Assembly (NCBI GenBank): GCA_028564675.1 | Contig: JAOVVO010000144.1 | Coordinates: forward strand, 62,001 to 126,000 | Length of the DNA stretch: 64,000 bases | Direction of reading: 5' to 3' | DNA from: Onchocerca lupi | Taxonomy: Eukaryota; Nematoda; Chromadorea; Rhabditida; Onchocercidae | In this document: positions 52,343 through 64,000 of the stretch, in pieces | Layout: every line of letters begins with the position of its first letter | How positions within the stretch are numbered: the first letter of the stretch is position 1 | Position numbers and translations under genes: made by a program | Notes under the pieces: generated by a model | Databases searched by the model: none | Told to the model about the DNA's origin: nothing | Seen by the model: only the letters and a program-made list of their open reading frames with translations

Positions 52343-53715
52343 CAAACCTGCAAAAAATAACTCCTCTATCACTTTTCTTCATTTACTCTTGCAAACAACA
52401 GGATAATTCTACCAACCATCTAAAAGTAGCCAATGTTATATTTGAAATGATTCAATTTCGTCAAATACAATATATATATATATATATAATTAAGCCCAAA
52501 ATAAACCATGCTATTTATTCCAATGAACTTTCATGAACATCTATCACCATATTTGGCAACGAATACTTGCGAATATTAAGATAACTTTACTGGTGTGGAG
52601 CTATTCATTACATTTGTAAACTATCCACAACTCGTGAATACAGATATTTGGCTAATTCTCAATTGAAATCCTAAAAAATTTATCTCTTAAACGAACAAAA
52701 TTACACAGTTACATAATATTACATTTTTGAACTGTGATGAGACCCTATGGCTCCTTCTGAATATCCTTTCTAATCAAGAGATACAATCAAATTAGAAATT
52801 ACTTAGAATTTAATAGCTGAAATAGTATCTGTTCTGCAGATTTATTAAATATTTTGTACATATAGATTAATAGAAATGCATCAAATTGATTCACTGTTGA
52901 CACTGCCAACTTTCTCGATCTCCATGCTCTAATGTTCAGCCAATCGCCAATATATCACATTCTTCAGAATTATCAATATTTCGAGTATTCTAATATCAAA
53001 ATAAAAATAATCGATCATACCTACTCGGATAAGACAAGAAATAATATCACTGTCATAAGGCAAAACAAGAACATTAATGTGGAACCAATCAATCACAACA
53101 AAAGACATCAGCAAATTACTGATGACAATGACTAAATTATTTTAACTCTCTGTATCAATTAGAATAATATTTCTCCATATATTTCCGACTGAAGTTGTCG
53201 TCATTTTTTCATATGACTTCTTCTTCGTTCATCGAACTACTTTTCTCCTGGACAGATAATGAAGCCCATTTTCCCAAAAACATCTTAAAATTCTAGTTTA
53301 GAAGAAATTGGAAAAGGAAGGCACATTCAACACACCAAAGTGCAAAGCAAATAAAGAAAAAAAAAAATAAAACATACATTTATGACGAACCATTAAAGTA
53401 TAGACAATAAACTTGAATAAAACTTTGATAAATATATAAAATCTTGAAGCTGATTGAAAACAGATAAAGTTAAAAATGAAGAACAGTAAATCAAAATTCA
53501 AACAGTTGAAGCTAAATTTAGGAGATTCAAATCACCGAAATGTACTCAAATATCTATTTAAAACTGTCTTGCAAAAAAAAAAAAAAAAAAAAAAAAACAA
53601 GAGTGCAGAGGTATAAAGATGAAACAAACAAAATCATATAAACAAGAAGGCACCAGACCCATAAAAATCCGAAAATCCTACGAAATTAGACAAAAACCAC
53701 TTACATCAATATAAA
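52343..53715. other. Spacer between ADCK1-type and MBT genes
   Basis: Both flanking genes are on the minus strand, so this is 3' of the kinase-like gene and 5' of the MBT gene. A (TA)n run lies near 52470-52490 and a poly-A run near 53574-53597. No gene is seen. A further 5' exon of the MBT gene here cannot be excluded. Confidence 0.5.
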
Positions 53716-56700
53716 TTATTCGATGGGTTTGGCATAAAATGGATTCGTAAACATCAAATAATACTCGAAAATGGTTATTTTAAATAACGTCATGTACATG
53801 CGCACATAAACACAAATCTTCATCAGTAACGAATTGGTTTGTTCAGCAGAACGTTGGTGAACTGATCGAACACAGCAACGAGCCATCTAAAAATGAATAT
53901 GAATTTCTGCTGGAACTGATCATTTCAAATATTTATAATAGTGTGTAATATCTCTTTGACAAGTTTGTTTAATTGCTTAATGTAAAGAAGTATCGTTTTT
54001 TTCTTTTTTTTTTTATTTCAATAGAATTACAACGCCTCATTCACGGAAAAATTGGCGAAGTTATGCTTTGTTTGATTTTTGTAAATAAGTAAATAAGAAG
54101 TAAGTAAGTTTTATTATTACTCCCTAATTAAGCAAATCATCTTTCCATTTTTCGAGACGAAAAAAGAAAAAAAAATTATTAAATTAGCAGAAGATACCTG
54201 AATAAAAGTATCAGCCCGCCCTTGTGTCCCTAATCGATATTCTATACTTCTCAGAAGATCATTTGTTTTCAAAATTAATAACATTGAACGAGGCATCCGT
54301 TCCAAAACTTGTGAAATTTCGGGTATTAGAGTGGCAGCATATGATTTAATTTCTCGTTTCTATAATCTTTGAAATTAGAAAGGTAATCGAATCTTTATCT
54401 GTAGTCAAAAAATTGATCTTCATAATTGTGCCATATACAATCTTCTCTTTTATTTAATATACTTCATAACTATTATTTTTAAATAATGAACAAAATTTCA
54501 GTTGTTGTGCTTAAATATGTACAATATCTATATAAGTTATAATCAAAATAAAGTAATATAACTTGCTTCATCATACGTAGCAGGTGATTTATCGATTCCA
54601 TGGCTAATTGCATTCCATGATCTATTTGTTACCATACAGGCAAAAAGACCATAAAGCTCACCGACACCCATCGACTGTGCACATTTCTGAAAGTTATGAA
54701 AAAAAATTCGATAGTTTCCAAAGCTTCGAAATGTTCGAACATTATCATAAAAATGAACTGCACGAACCTTAACTTCATTTAAATCGGGTTTTAATAATGC
54801 TAGCCATAACTTCGAATATTTTATTCGAAAATCAGATTCCATAGCCTGCAATATATGAGTCAAAGAGTTAAACAGTAAACTCTGGATTCCATGTAGATTT
54901 CTGCAAAGTTACAAGAATGAATCCTAAAAACACAGCGACAATAGTTTTAGGAAATATTACTCAAAATTTATATATTCACATAATTTCTTAGTCCTTCCAT
55001 CATTCACATTCATTTCACTTTTCCCTTTAAATTTCCTATAATAATTCACGTACCAAATTCAAACCAATAGTTTCTGAATAAATCAGAGAAAATAATGTAA
55101 TCAAATTCCACATCATTAGACCATGATAAAAAAGCCTACCAAATAAAGTCCATGATCCAAAAGAACGATCGAAACACGACCATCTTTTTCCTTATTTACC
55201 AAAACATTGCCAGGATGTGGATCGCAGTGAACATAACCATTGATAAAAATCATTTCACTAAACAGTGCACCCAGTTTACGACAAACCTGAAATAAAAGCA
55301 TATTCATTTTGATGAATTTCAGATTTAATCATCAAAAAAGTAATAATAAGCTGTTCACACTGATCTGAGAAAAAATGGAAAAAGAATAATTTTAGAAAGC
55401 CACATTCTACGGATGCGGTGTGAAATTAAAAATTGTAAATAAGAATACCATATATTGGCATTTCAATAATAAAGAATCATAAATGCGAACGTCACTGAAT
55501 AATAAAAAACAGTGAACATGAAAATAACTGGATGATTAAGATAATACTAAACGACCAAAATCATGAAATTCATTGATTGTTGTAATAAATTCCTGCACTT
55601 ACATCATGGCGATTTATATTGTTCTGCGTAAAATAATTACAATCATTTATTTGAGCACCATCACAGTATTCCATAGTAAGAACACGTTCTGTCGTATATT
55701 CTTCGTATATCTTTGGAATCTGCAATATACTTCTATTGTCTTTCTTTCATCACTGCTTGATAATTAATGGAATTCAGGGAGAATTCTCATCTAAACAATG
55801 CCAACATAACTTCATAATTAAAGGCGTAGAAAGCCAGTTCATTTTGAATTTTAGCGCAATAAAATAATTCTGTCTTGTATCTACAATCATGAAAAAGTAG
55901 AGAACCAACTAAGTTTAACTATCTAAGCACCATCATCCCTTATATACATATGTCTAGAACAAATTCTAAGCTCAAAAATTACTTTAAGATAATCGAGATG
56001 TGAAAACATTTCCTTTAGTCTTTTCGCATTTGCCGCTTCAACTCTAAAATCCAATTCCCTCGGCAAATTTCGTTTCATTTCGTCCACCAACCAAAAAAAG
56101 TGAAAATCAGAAAAGAGTTTTGATGCCAATTTAGTTAAGGCCTGGAAAGAAAAATTTTCTTATTTTCAAAACCCAACCTTTGTTTTTATCTTGATAATGG
56201 CTGCTATTGCCAATCAGTCGTCTCGATTTCTATTTCACAAGTTCCCAGAAAAAGAGAACATACCGAAGCCTATATTTTGTCATTAAAATTATTCAATATT
56301 CAGTGTTGTTTTTTTTTTCCACTTATACAAATCTTTTTATCTAACAAAAAGATCATGCCTCAATCGTCTTAATATCAGCCCAACTTCTCGGCTTTACATA
56401 GATATGTTGTACTTTCACAGCAACTTCTTCATTATTTTTCTTTAAAACTGCTCGGTACACCTGTGCAAGTGATGCAGAACCTTTTGGACTTTCATTAAAT
56501 TCTACGAATATATCTTCAAGCTGAAAATAATAGATCGGTGGACATAATTACATACATCAATTTTACCGAATAATTCCTGTAATCTTATCTATATTAGCGC
56601 AATAAGCTATCAGTAAATAAATGCTAGGATGCAAACAACAACTAACAAAAAGCAAAAACTATTCTTGCCTTTATCACAGTCCAGACTTCTCCAAAATTAT

Positions 56701-57653
56701 GTAATTTATGAGCTTCAATAGCATAATACTACTATTCAGATTTTGATACAGTATTTACCTTGGCATTCAGATCTTCTTCTAGAACTTGCCGCACTTCGCC
56801 CAATCTACTCTCAGGTGCTCTTGAATGCAAAACACATAAAGTATCCGTGTACTCAACTGGAAGAAGATATTCCAGAGAAGCCAAATGTTGTCCAACCTAA
56901 ACTATAAGATTTTTTCAAACTCTTGGGATTAAAAAAAAAAACTTTTTATCACTACACTGCTTGGTTATAAATGACACAATTATAATGTTAAATATGTACC
57001 ACATAATAAGCAATGCCGAGGAAATATAATTTCACAAAAATGCTACTTTGAAAACACTTACTTTAATATAAACACCACCATTATTTTCCGCTAATTTAAG
57101 CAGTTTTCTAGCACTTCTGATATGTACTGCACTCAATTTCTGCTGATACAATACATCTGTTTTCGGACAATTCCACATAGACCATTTATAATCGGCTACA
57201 ATACAAAGTACCTAAAAAAGATTTTAAAAAAAATCTATATAAACAGCAAACATATTCATATTTGCTAAAAACAAAATTATTAATTAGACCCTTGTTTCGG
57301 TGAAATTAGCTTATCCAGGTATATCTTTATTCTAGGAAAAGAGATCAAGAAACAGTATACTAAATATCTCCTGCAATTATCACAACACATCAGTCAGATT
57401 AATAATTAGATATTACTAATCCAAAAACAAAAAGATGAAATATTACCATTCTTCCTAAAAAAAAATATTTTTCAACTGAGAAAACTATATGAAATCAGCT
57501 TACCGTGGTACCAGCACGAACTACACGAAAGGGTCCAAGTTGCAAGAATCGTTCCCTGTCACATAGAAAGCCGATAGCTGATCCACATAGCGCAATCCCG
57601 ACACCAATCGTTAATTTACGCAAATAATCATTGCTTTTTATCACAGTTCTCAT
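53716..57653 (-). CDS. adck-1: ADCK1-type aarF/COQ8-family kinase-like protein, mitochondrial
   Basis: ADCK1 is an atypical kinase of the aarF/UbiB family linked to mitochondria. Eleven exons join in phase on the minus strand: 57653-57504, 57211-57062, 56896-56759, 56520-56359, 56141-55983, 55719-55603, 55286-55140, 54845-54768, 54686-54567, 54359-54198 and 53886-53716, giving 517 residues, close to the family length. The N-terminus carries a hydrophobic segment, LTIGVGIALCGSAIGFL (about 14-30). Family motifs are KVGQ at 100-103 (the K-x-G-Q nucleotide-lobe motif), the Ala-loop GSASLAQV at 160-167, AVKVQH with Lys182, HCDPHPGN at 312-319 and LLDHG at 334-338. ERMPRSMLLILKTNDLLRSI and MARCCVRSV match the ADCK1 C-terminus. 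Two introns start with GC instead of GT: after GAG at 56359 and after GAA at 54567 (GCAAGT). All key residues are present. Confidence 0.92.
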
Positions 57654-60600
57654 CAGTCTTCAGCGTCGGGATGGAAGCTAATCGTTTCACGTATAGCTCC
57701 AACAGGTTTAATACATCTGAAAAGAGATAAATCAATAGAAATGACACGGTCTCCAAAGTATGTGAATTATGAGTACGTGAAAATTCCCTGGCCAATATGA
57801 TTTACGGACATCCGGCCACGTTAATAATCACTCACGTAATCTGCAAGTATGTCTTATATACTTGTAAATACACGCTTCAATCGACGTAACTCACTTAGTT
57901 CCCAACTTCTAACCTCCTTCCTCACCATTTCTCGCCGACCTTTCACCTCTACTCCTTTCCATATGCCCATTCCCCGCCGAACCAATAAAAGGAGGACAGA
58001 GCGAGGAAAAGATGCAAACATCGAATCTCACAAGCAGCAATTAGTGTTAGAGTGACGAATAGCACGAGGGATTTGAGAGAAACTACTGGACTATTTGCGC
58101 CACTGCCGAAAAGTTGGAGGCCTTGGCCTTGGCTCATCTCAGCAACACTCAATTTGAGTTCTTCAATTTGAATTTTTAAAAATAAAAAAGAAAATATAAT
58201 TTAACCTATAAAAATAAAAATGAAAAGCAGAAATAAAAATACGTTTTATCAATAGCAAACAAAAATATCATCAATTTCGTGTAAAAAAAATCACTGAAAG
58301 AGTATTGGAAGGGTAATCTCATGGGCAAAATATGCCTTCTGATAATTCCTTTCAGAAAAAATTGTTCATTGTCGCAAATTTTGAATCCAGCCAAGTTCCA
58401 CAGCGATTACCTTGAGATATTGTGAGTGAAAATCTACTGTTTACTGTACTGTCTATTTTGGATATGAAAGAGCCATTGGCTGGACAGAACGCTTTAAGGC
58501 TTCTTTCTCTTTAGCACACAAAATTTATTCATTCAACTTAGCGAGTCGAACGTGTCTCATACTGTTATCAGTTATCATCTAAGTGATGATTCACCGCACG
58601 TCCTTATCACTTTTTAAAGTCTCTGATCTTAGCGTAAGCTTAAACTATCTTTTTCTGTGAGCACATAGTCAATTCTTTCTAGTAGTTTCAACAAGAAACG
58701 TCTGAAATGTAAAGTAATACTAGCAGCGGTTCGAGATTTCATGTCTCGAGCTACTGAAACTTCCAGTTCTTCATTTTCCAGTTTTCACATCACAACTGAT
58801 CATGTCACTGCTGTCAAGTTGTGATGGGATTGCCCGATTTTGAACGGTTAATATGAATAAAGCTAAAATGGAAATATAAAAGGGTCAGATGAAGATTGAT
58901 GCTTCTGCCTTGTGGATGGTGATGTCGAGATTTACGAGCTTGACGTGAAACTCGAGACATGAATCTCGAAGTAGCAAAATTCTTGATATTTTCATCATTG
59001 TATTGTTGTAGCTATAAGCAGTAGATGAGAATTGATTGTAAGTTCATTTCTTAATGGATCAATTGACACTCTGAATTGTCATCATTCATTTCTCTTCACT
59101 TCGAGAACGAATGTTTGTTTATCACTGTCTTTAAACAAATCGAATAATATTTAATCAAATCATTCTTTAGCCCTCACTGATATATTTGAGCAGATCGCAA
59201 TTGATTTCATCGCTGAGTTTGAATAAAAATCCCGTCGCTGAGTTTCGTCGCTGAATTTGAATAAAAAAAGAAATATAATGCTAACAAGAAAGGAATGGAC
59301 ATAAAAAGCATAGTAGAATTTATAGGAAGCAATGATATGTTGTTATTGGTCCCGTGTAGTGATTTGCACTTCAGAATCTGACAGATATTTTGCATTTTCC
59401 CTTTCTCCATAAACTTGCAAAAAAATATCGCAATTGTGAGGTAATTTGCATCTATTAATTGCCTAAAAGCAACTTGGCAAAGTTTTTTAAGCCTAAAGTT
59501 TAGAGAACTAAAAAAATTCGGGTATTACTTCTTTCATAACTAAGAAGTTAAATTTTTTTTTTTTTGCAAAAGTTAGGATTTTTTTCATTGAAGATCTTTC
59601 CGATTTGAAATGAATCAATTGCTATATTATGCTGAAAATTCCATTATCTTTGCTCCTTCGCATTGATAACTCTCACAGCGATAATTCAATCTGCTCTTCT
59701 CGCTAATATATTTTATAATTTTTTGCATTGGAACTTTTCTTTTTTTAATTTCCATTAGCACTTTACTGATTTCTGATTTCATTATATTAATAGATAAGAA
59801 AATTATTTTGACTCAATTAATCAAAATGATTGTTTACATTTATATATAAACGTGATATATGCTGAAAGTATCATATATGCCATGGATGAGGCAATTATCG
59901 AAGCGAAACTTTGCTTCCGAATATAATCACTGTTTACCAATTTTTAGTTATGTTAGTGCCACCTTACTAATGAGATATTTTATGGACAAGAAGTCAATTA
60001 AATCAAACTTTCAACTTCCTAAGTTTCAATACTCTGCACTTGACTGCCTAGCCGGAGGTTTAGGATATTGATTAAATTTTATTCAGAATAATTCTTTCCA
60101 AATTTTGTTAAATTGTGGCATTTATATCCATACTTCTGATTTGCAATGAAAACATTGTTTCATAAATGAGCTCTTCTTCTGTTTCATAGATTAATGACCT
60201 ATGAAGTTATCATTAGCTGTTCCTTTAGCCGTAAATATGTAAACGTCCTTTATGTAGCAATCTTCATTTGGCATTCATTTCTATACAAACATAAATAGAC
60301 AAAATTCATCAAAACATGTACAGTTATGCATAGAATATCAAAATTTGAATCAATTTTATTTCATTCGACAAAAAAATGCTGAAAAATGAACATCACACTG
60401 ATCTACTAATAATTTTGCACCAAAACATAAATTAAACCGGAAAACATCTAATGGCTGATACAGACAAATTCCGGATTATGACTTCAGTCAATACCATCAT
60501 TGTATGAAAAATAAAGGCATCGATTATGGAGGATGGTGAGAAAGTCCTGAAAGTTTAATATTGCTATAGATATCAACAAACCTTACCCAATGACTTGTTT

Positions 60601-61704
60601 TCTTTTCCAAGATGTTTTCTTTCCATATCAGTGGATTGAAGAATATCAATGATAACATAAGCGATATCAGTGATGGTTGGAAAATTTATCAAGTAGCGTA
60701 TAATCAAGCGCAATAATTTGATGCAAAATGAAAATGTTAAAGAGTGAAAATAGAAGTTTACAATTTAGACAGCATAAGATAAGATCGTATTTTTTGATAA
60801 GTTGAAATAAGTGAGGAAGCATTTAGAATGCAAGGCAAATAATTAAAAGAAAATACAAAGAACTAACAGGAGATGCAGATTTAAAAAATTATGAAGCGTT
60901 GTTTGACTTCAACAACGATGGCACTTCCAATCTGTTGTTTTGTGTATTCTTTGAGAATTTCTAAAATATCTGAACCAGTATCATTGATCTAATTGCACTA
61001 TAAATTCGTTTTAGAAAGAAAGGCAATAAACTGAACTACCTTTTATTAATTTTGAAATATATAAGAGTTCAAAGTTCGACTAGTGAGTGATTATAACTTA
61101 GAACTCGGAGAAACTATCGCAATTTGAATAGTTTCGAAGAAATGTTAGCGAGGAAGCTTTGATATCACAGCAATAAAATTTTTAGATTACTTATTTAAAT
61201 AGCCAATAATGGTAACCTATAGCCTTTCAATGATTGAAATGAGAAATATCTCTGTAAGTTGATAAAGACATCAAAGAAAATCAACCTGAGATATTTTAAA
61301 TACAAAAAAGCTGAATTTTCATGATAATTCGTTCCGTTCGTTCTCCGAAGTTCCTTTCCTCTCTTCCCGATGGACAGGTCTTTCCTGATATTGTTCATTT
61401 TCCTGAAGCATATCAAAATCATCAACATGTTGATAGTGAGTGAGCAATTGAGATCACATTAGCAAAATAATCAATGGAATTTCTATTTATAGAGCAGCGA
61501 TTCAGAATCCATATCATCTCATTATTTAAAAGATTCCTTCCCATTCTTCAAAATTTGAATAAACAGAGAGGCAATATAGATCTGTGAGAATCCTCGTTAG
61601 GCTTTCTCTTTAAATTGCGAAACTGTAAGAGAAAAAGCTATAGCGAGAAATTTTTTGACAACTCTTGAAGTGTCATGTCTTTTTTTCTCATTCTAAATTT
61701 GCTG
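57654..61704. other. Four-kb intergenic region, no gene supported
   Basis: The stretch holds the upstream region of the ADCK1-type gene and the 3' end of the coiled-coil gene. A 70-codon frame at 59859-60071 ends with a faintly carrier-like SALDCLAGGLG but has no partner exons. A degenerate repeat of CGCTGA(A/G)TTTGAATAAAAA lies at 59208-59270. Confidence 0.5.
59208..59270. repeat. Short imperfect direct repeat
   Basis: CATCGCTGAGTTTGAATAAAAA at the left is echoed as GTCGCTGAGTTT and GTCGCTGAATTTGAATAAAAA. It is noncoding. Confidence 0.7.
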
Positions 61705-63996
61705 TCAATTTTTTACTTTGTCTTTTGAAATACGCACACGCATATTTCGATCCATCCGTGACGTGAACATGGAATAGCGGAATTGTTCTTCTTGCTTCTC
61801 CATATTTCTTATCCTTTTTTCGATCTTCTGAAACAAATTTATAAATCTGCTAAAAAAAAATAGCAAAGCATGCACGTGCTGTTGTAATGCTCACCTGCAA
61901 TGGATCAGAGTTGTTTGAATCACTCTTCAATCAATGTAATAATATGTTACATTATAGCACAAAATTTGAAGGGAAATTCGCAGAAAAGTACCATATATCC
62001 ATCGCTAAGATGTCTACACACTTCTTTCAATTTACGACTTTCTTTGCGTAAAATTTCCATTTCGCTCTTCCTCTTCGCCCATCGAACTTTACTTCTGGAT
62101 TTATTCATTCTGTTGAGAAATACCTTCACCAGAGCAATGTAGTAATCCAATCCTTGTTCGATCTTTTGAAGATTGCATTTTTTGTGGTTTATAAGAGCAA
62201 CTGTATCGCTCATAATTTCAATACGCATTACTAAACTATCAGCGATTCTCTGAAAAATAACACTTCTGAAGAGAATTCCTTGAAACTAACATTGACTTGA
62301 CATCTATCCCACTTATCGCTCTCAATTATGCAACTGATAAGCATGATAGATTTCGACTGAAGCAAAAATAGAATGCATTGCCCTAAAAATGTTATAAATG
62401 AGTACTTGCTCGGTATTTTCCAGAAAGCTCATTATCTTCTGAATACTTTCTGAGAGTTCCTTTTCTTGTGTTTTCTTAAACTGTTCCAACATTGAGTAAA
62501 ATTCTTTCCCAAATGCTCTCTTGAAGTTCTGAAATGATCAGATGTATAGTCGACATAATCATCATATCAATTTGCAATATCCCCTGATTCCACCATATCA
62601 GTAGGAGAAACTCCTCGAACTGAATCCATTAATCCGTTGCTGTAAGCAGTATTCATCCGAAAAATTTTGGATCAATGTTCTTCTGGCTATATTTTCCCAT
62701 TTCATTCCATCTCACTACATTCTTTTCACATTATACCAAAGTCATCCGATTAGAACTCATTTTCAGTGGCAAAACAACTGCTAAAATTAATTTAAAATAC
62801 CAATAATACCATTAAAGCTTCTGCTTTTTGCCTCTCATCACATCTTTTCTGAATTCTGCTTTCGAGCGATTTTGCTTGCTGAAAATCTTCGACATTATCA
62901 TTTGATTCTTAGTGAAAGAATTTTTGAAATTATTTTGAAACTGAAATACTTTTGCATATTCTCATCAGTCTTATTAAAATCGATAGCAGACATAGAAAAA
63001 AAAAAATGAAAAAATAAAACCTCATTCTCATCTTTGATCTTTGCTTCTATGAAGACTGCAAGTCGTTCAGCCAAGGACTGAAAAGAAGGATTTTCTTCCA
63101 GAATAGTTTCTATCATTGCCTCGAAATTATCCACGGTGTATCGTATATTCTCTTCACTTATTCCCGTCAATTCAGAGCTAACTCCTTCATTTTTGAACTT
63201 TTTCAGCAGCTCATTCAACTTTCTCTTCAGCTGTTGATGGAACTTTTCTTGTCCCAGTTTGCTACTTTCAAGGATTCCGTCAGCTTTCTCGAGATGAGCA
63301 CGAAGTTTTGCATTGTCATCGCAAGTCTGCTTGAGCATTAATTCAAGCTGTGATACCATAGCTTCACTCGAGCGATACAATTCTTCTTTTTCTGTTCGGT
63401 TCAGTTCTATCGATTGCATTATTTTAATCTTTTCCTCTTCGAATTGTTTCGCGGAATTGTCTCGCATCTCCTGAAATGGGCATTCCAATATAATTTTACC
63501 ATATAATTATTTATAGAGCTAAAAATAGAAGCACATTAGATGGCATGTATTGGGAGTGAAAAATTTTTCAGTTTCCTTGTCGACACTATTTGAACCAAAT
63601 TAAATTAAATAATATTCTTCTCATTTATATATATTCTATCTTTCCGCCTTGTAGTTGACTACATCTTCCTAAATTCTTGCAGATCAAATCTTTTTTTGCA
63701 GAAATTTACCTGTATGATGGATTGGAGTCGTGAATTTTCCTTTTCTGCTTCATTCTTTACTTTTTCCAAATTACTGATTTCTTCATCCGCTTTTATGAGC
63801 TAAAATTTGAATAATGAGCAATGTAATTCTTTATCGATGAATTTCCAGCCTTTATTGATGAATTTTCACGATCAGAATCGGAACATTTGTTACTTCAATT
63901 CAAAAGTACTATTTTGAATAGAGAATTGTTTACCTCCATTTCCAACTGCTCTTTTTCATTGCAACTTTCTTCCACTTTCTTTTGATAGCATTCTAT
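61705..63996 (-). CDS. Long coiled-coil protein, C-terminal part (runs off the right edge)
   Basis: Seven exons on the minus strand join in phase: 63996-63934, 63799-63710, 63470-63021, 62878-62810, 62528-62406, 62249-61992 and 61827-61705, giving 391 residues to a TGA stop. The N-terminus is missing because the gene continues beyond 64000; an acceptor (TCAG) sits at the very edge. The sequence is almost all heptad-like and charged, for example KKVEESCNEKEQLEMEVN-type and LERSSEAMVSQLELML-type stretches (approximate), with RHLSDGYM late and a basic end (RNMRVRISKDKVKN). No motor, kinase or DNA-binding motif is visible in this part. It could be a structural, kinetochore, centrosomal or kinesin-tail protein; I do not recognise it. 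The phase consistency of all junctions makes the gene model solid. Confidence 0.8.
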
Positions 63997-64000
63997 CTGA

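Noticed and set aside
58720..58740. GGTTCGAGA-like word resembling a tRNA T-loop
   Set aside because: No matching A box or cloverleaf arms around it.

Overview
The window looks like nuclear DNA of a nematode, most likely a filarial worm (Onchocercidae). It is AT-rich, genes are split into many small exons, several start codons sit a few bases after a pyrimidine-AG acceptor as expected for spliced-leader trans-splicing, and a block of decayed coding sequence near 9.5-10.3 kb reads like an old insertion from a Wolbachia-type bacterium. All gene models below were assembled by hand from splice sites, reading phase and family resemblance; no search was run.

Layout. 1-13.8 kb: no host gene seen; simple repeats, a 30-bp tandem repeat (9211-9301) and the bacterial-type insertion. 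13.86-15.66 kb (+): a complete Rap2 small GTPase. 18.97-22.35 kb (+): mitochondrial ribosomal protein L1. 23.46-27.76 kb (-): translation release factor eRF3, convergent with the L1 gene. 31.55-33.73 kb (+): an unrecognised glutamine/alanine-rich protein, followed on the same strand by a mitochondrial PD-(D/E)XK exonuclease of the MGME1 type (34.59-38.23 kb) and an SH2-tyrosine kinase of the nematode FER-like type (39.78-45.54 kb) that carries a frameshift. 46.19-52.34 kb (-): a four-MBT-repeat chromatin protein, LIN-61/L3MBTL2-like. 53.72-57.65 kb (-): an ADCK1-type (aarF/COQ8 family) mitochondrial kinase-like protein. 61.7-64.0 kb (-): the 3' part of a long coiled-coil protein that leaves the window on the right.

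The genes are ordinary eukaryotic housekeeping or signalling genes and do not form one pathway, although three products (MRPL1, MGME1-like, ADCK1) are predicted to act in mitochondria and two (MRPL1, eRF3) in translation. The unusual points are the bacterial-type insertion, three GC-AG introns, an eRF3 intron with no visible AG acceptor, a one-base frameshift plus missing splice donor in the kinase, and a one-base phase mismatch in the MBT gene. The last three could share one cause: single-base errors in a draft assembly. No CRISPR, phage or convincing tRNA/rRNA gene was seen.
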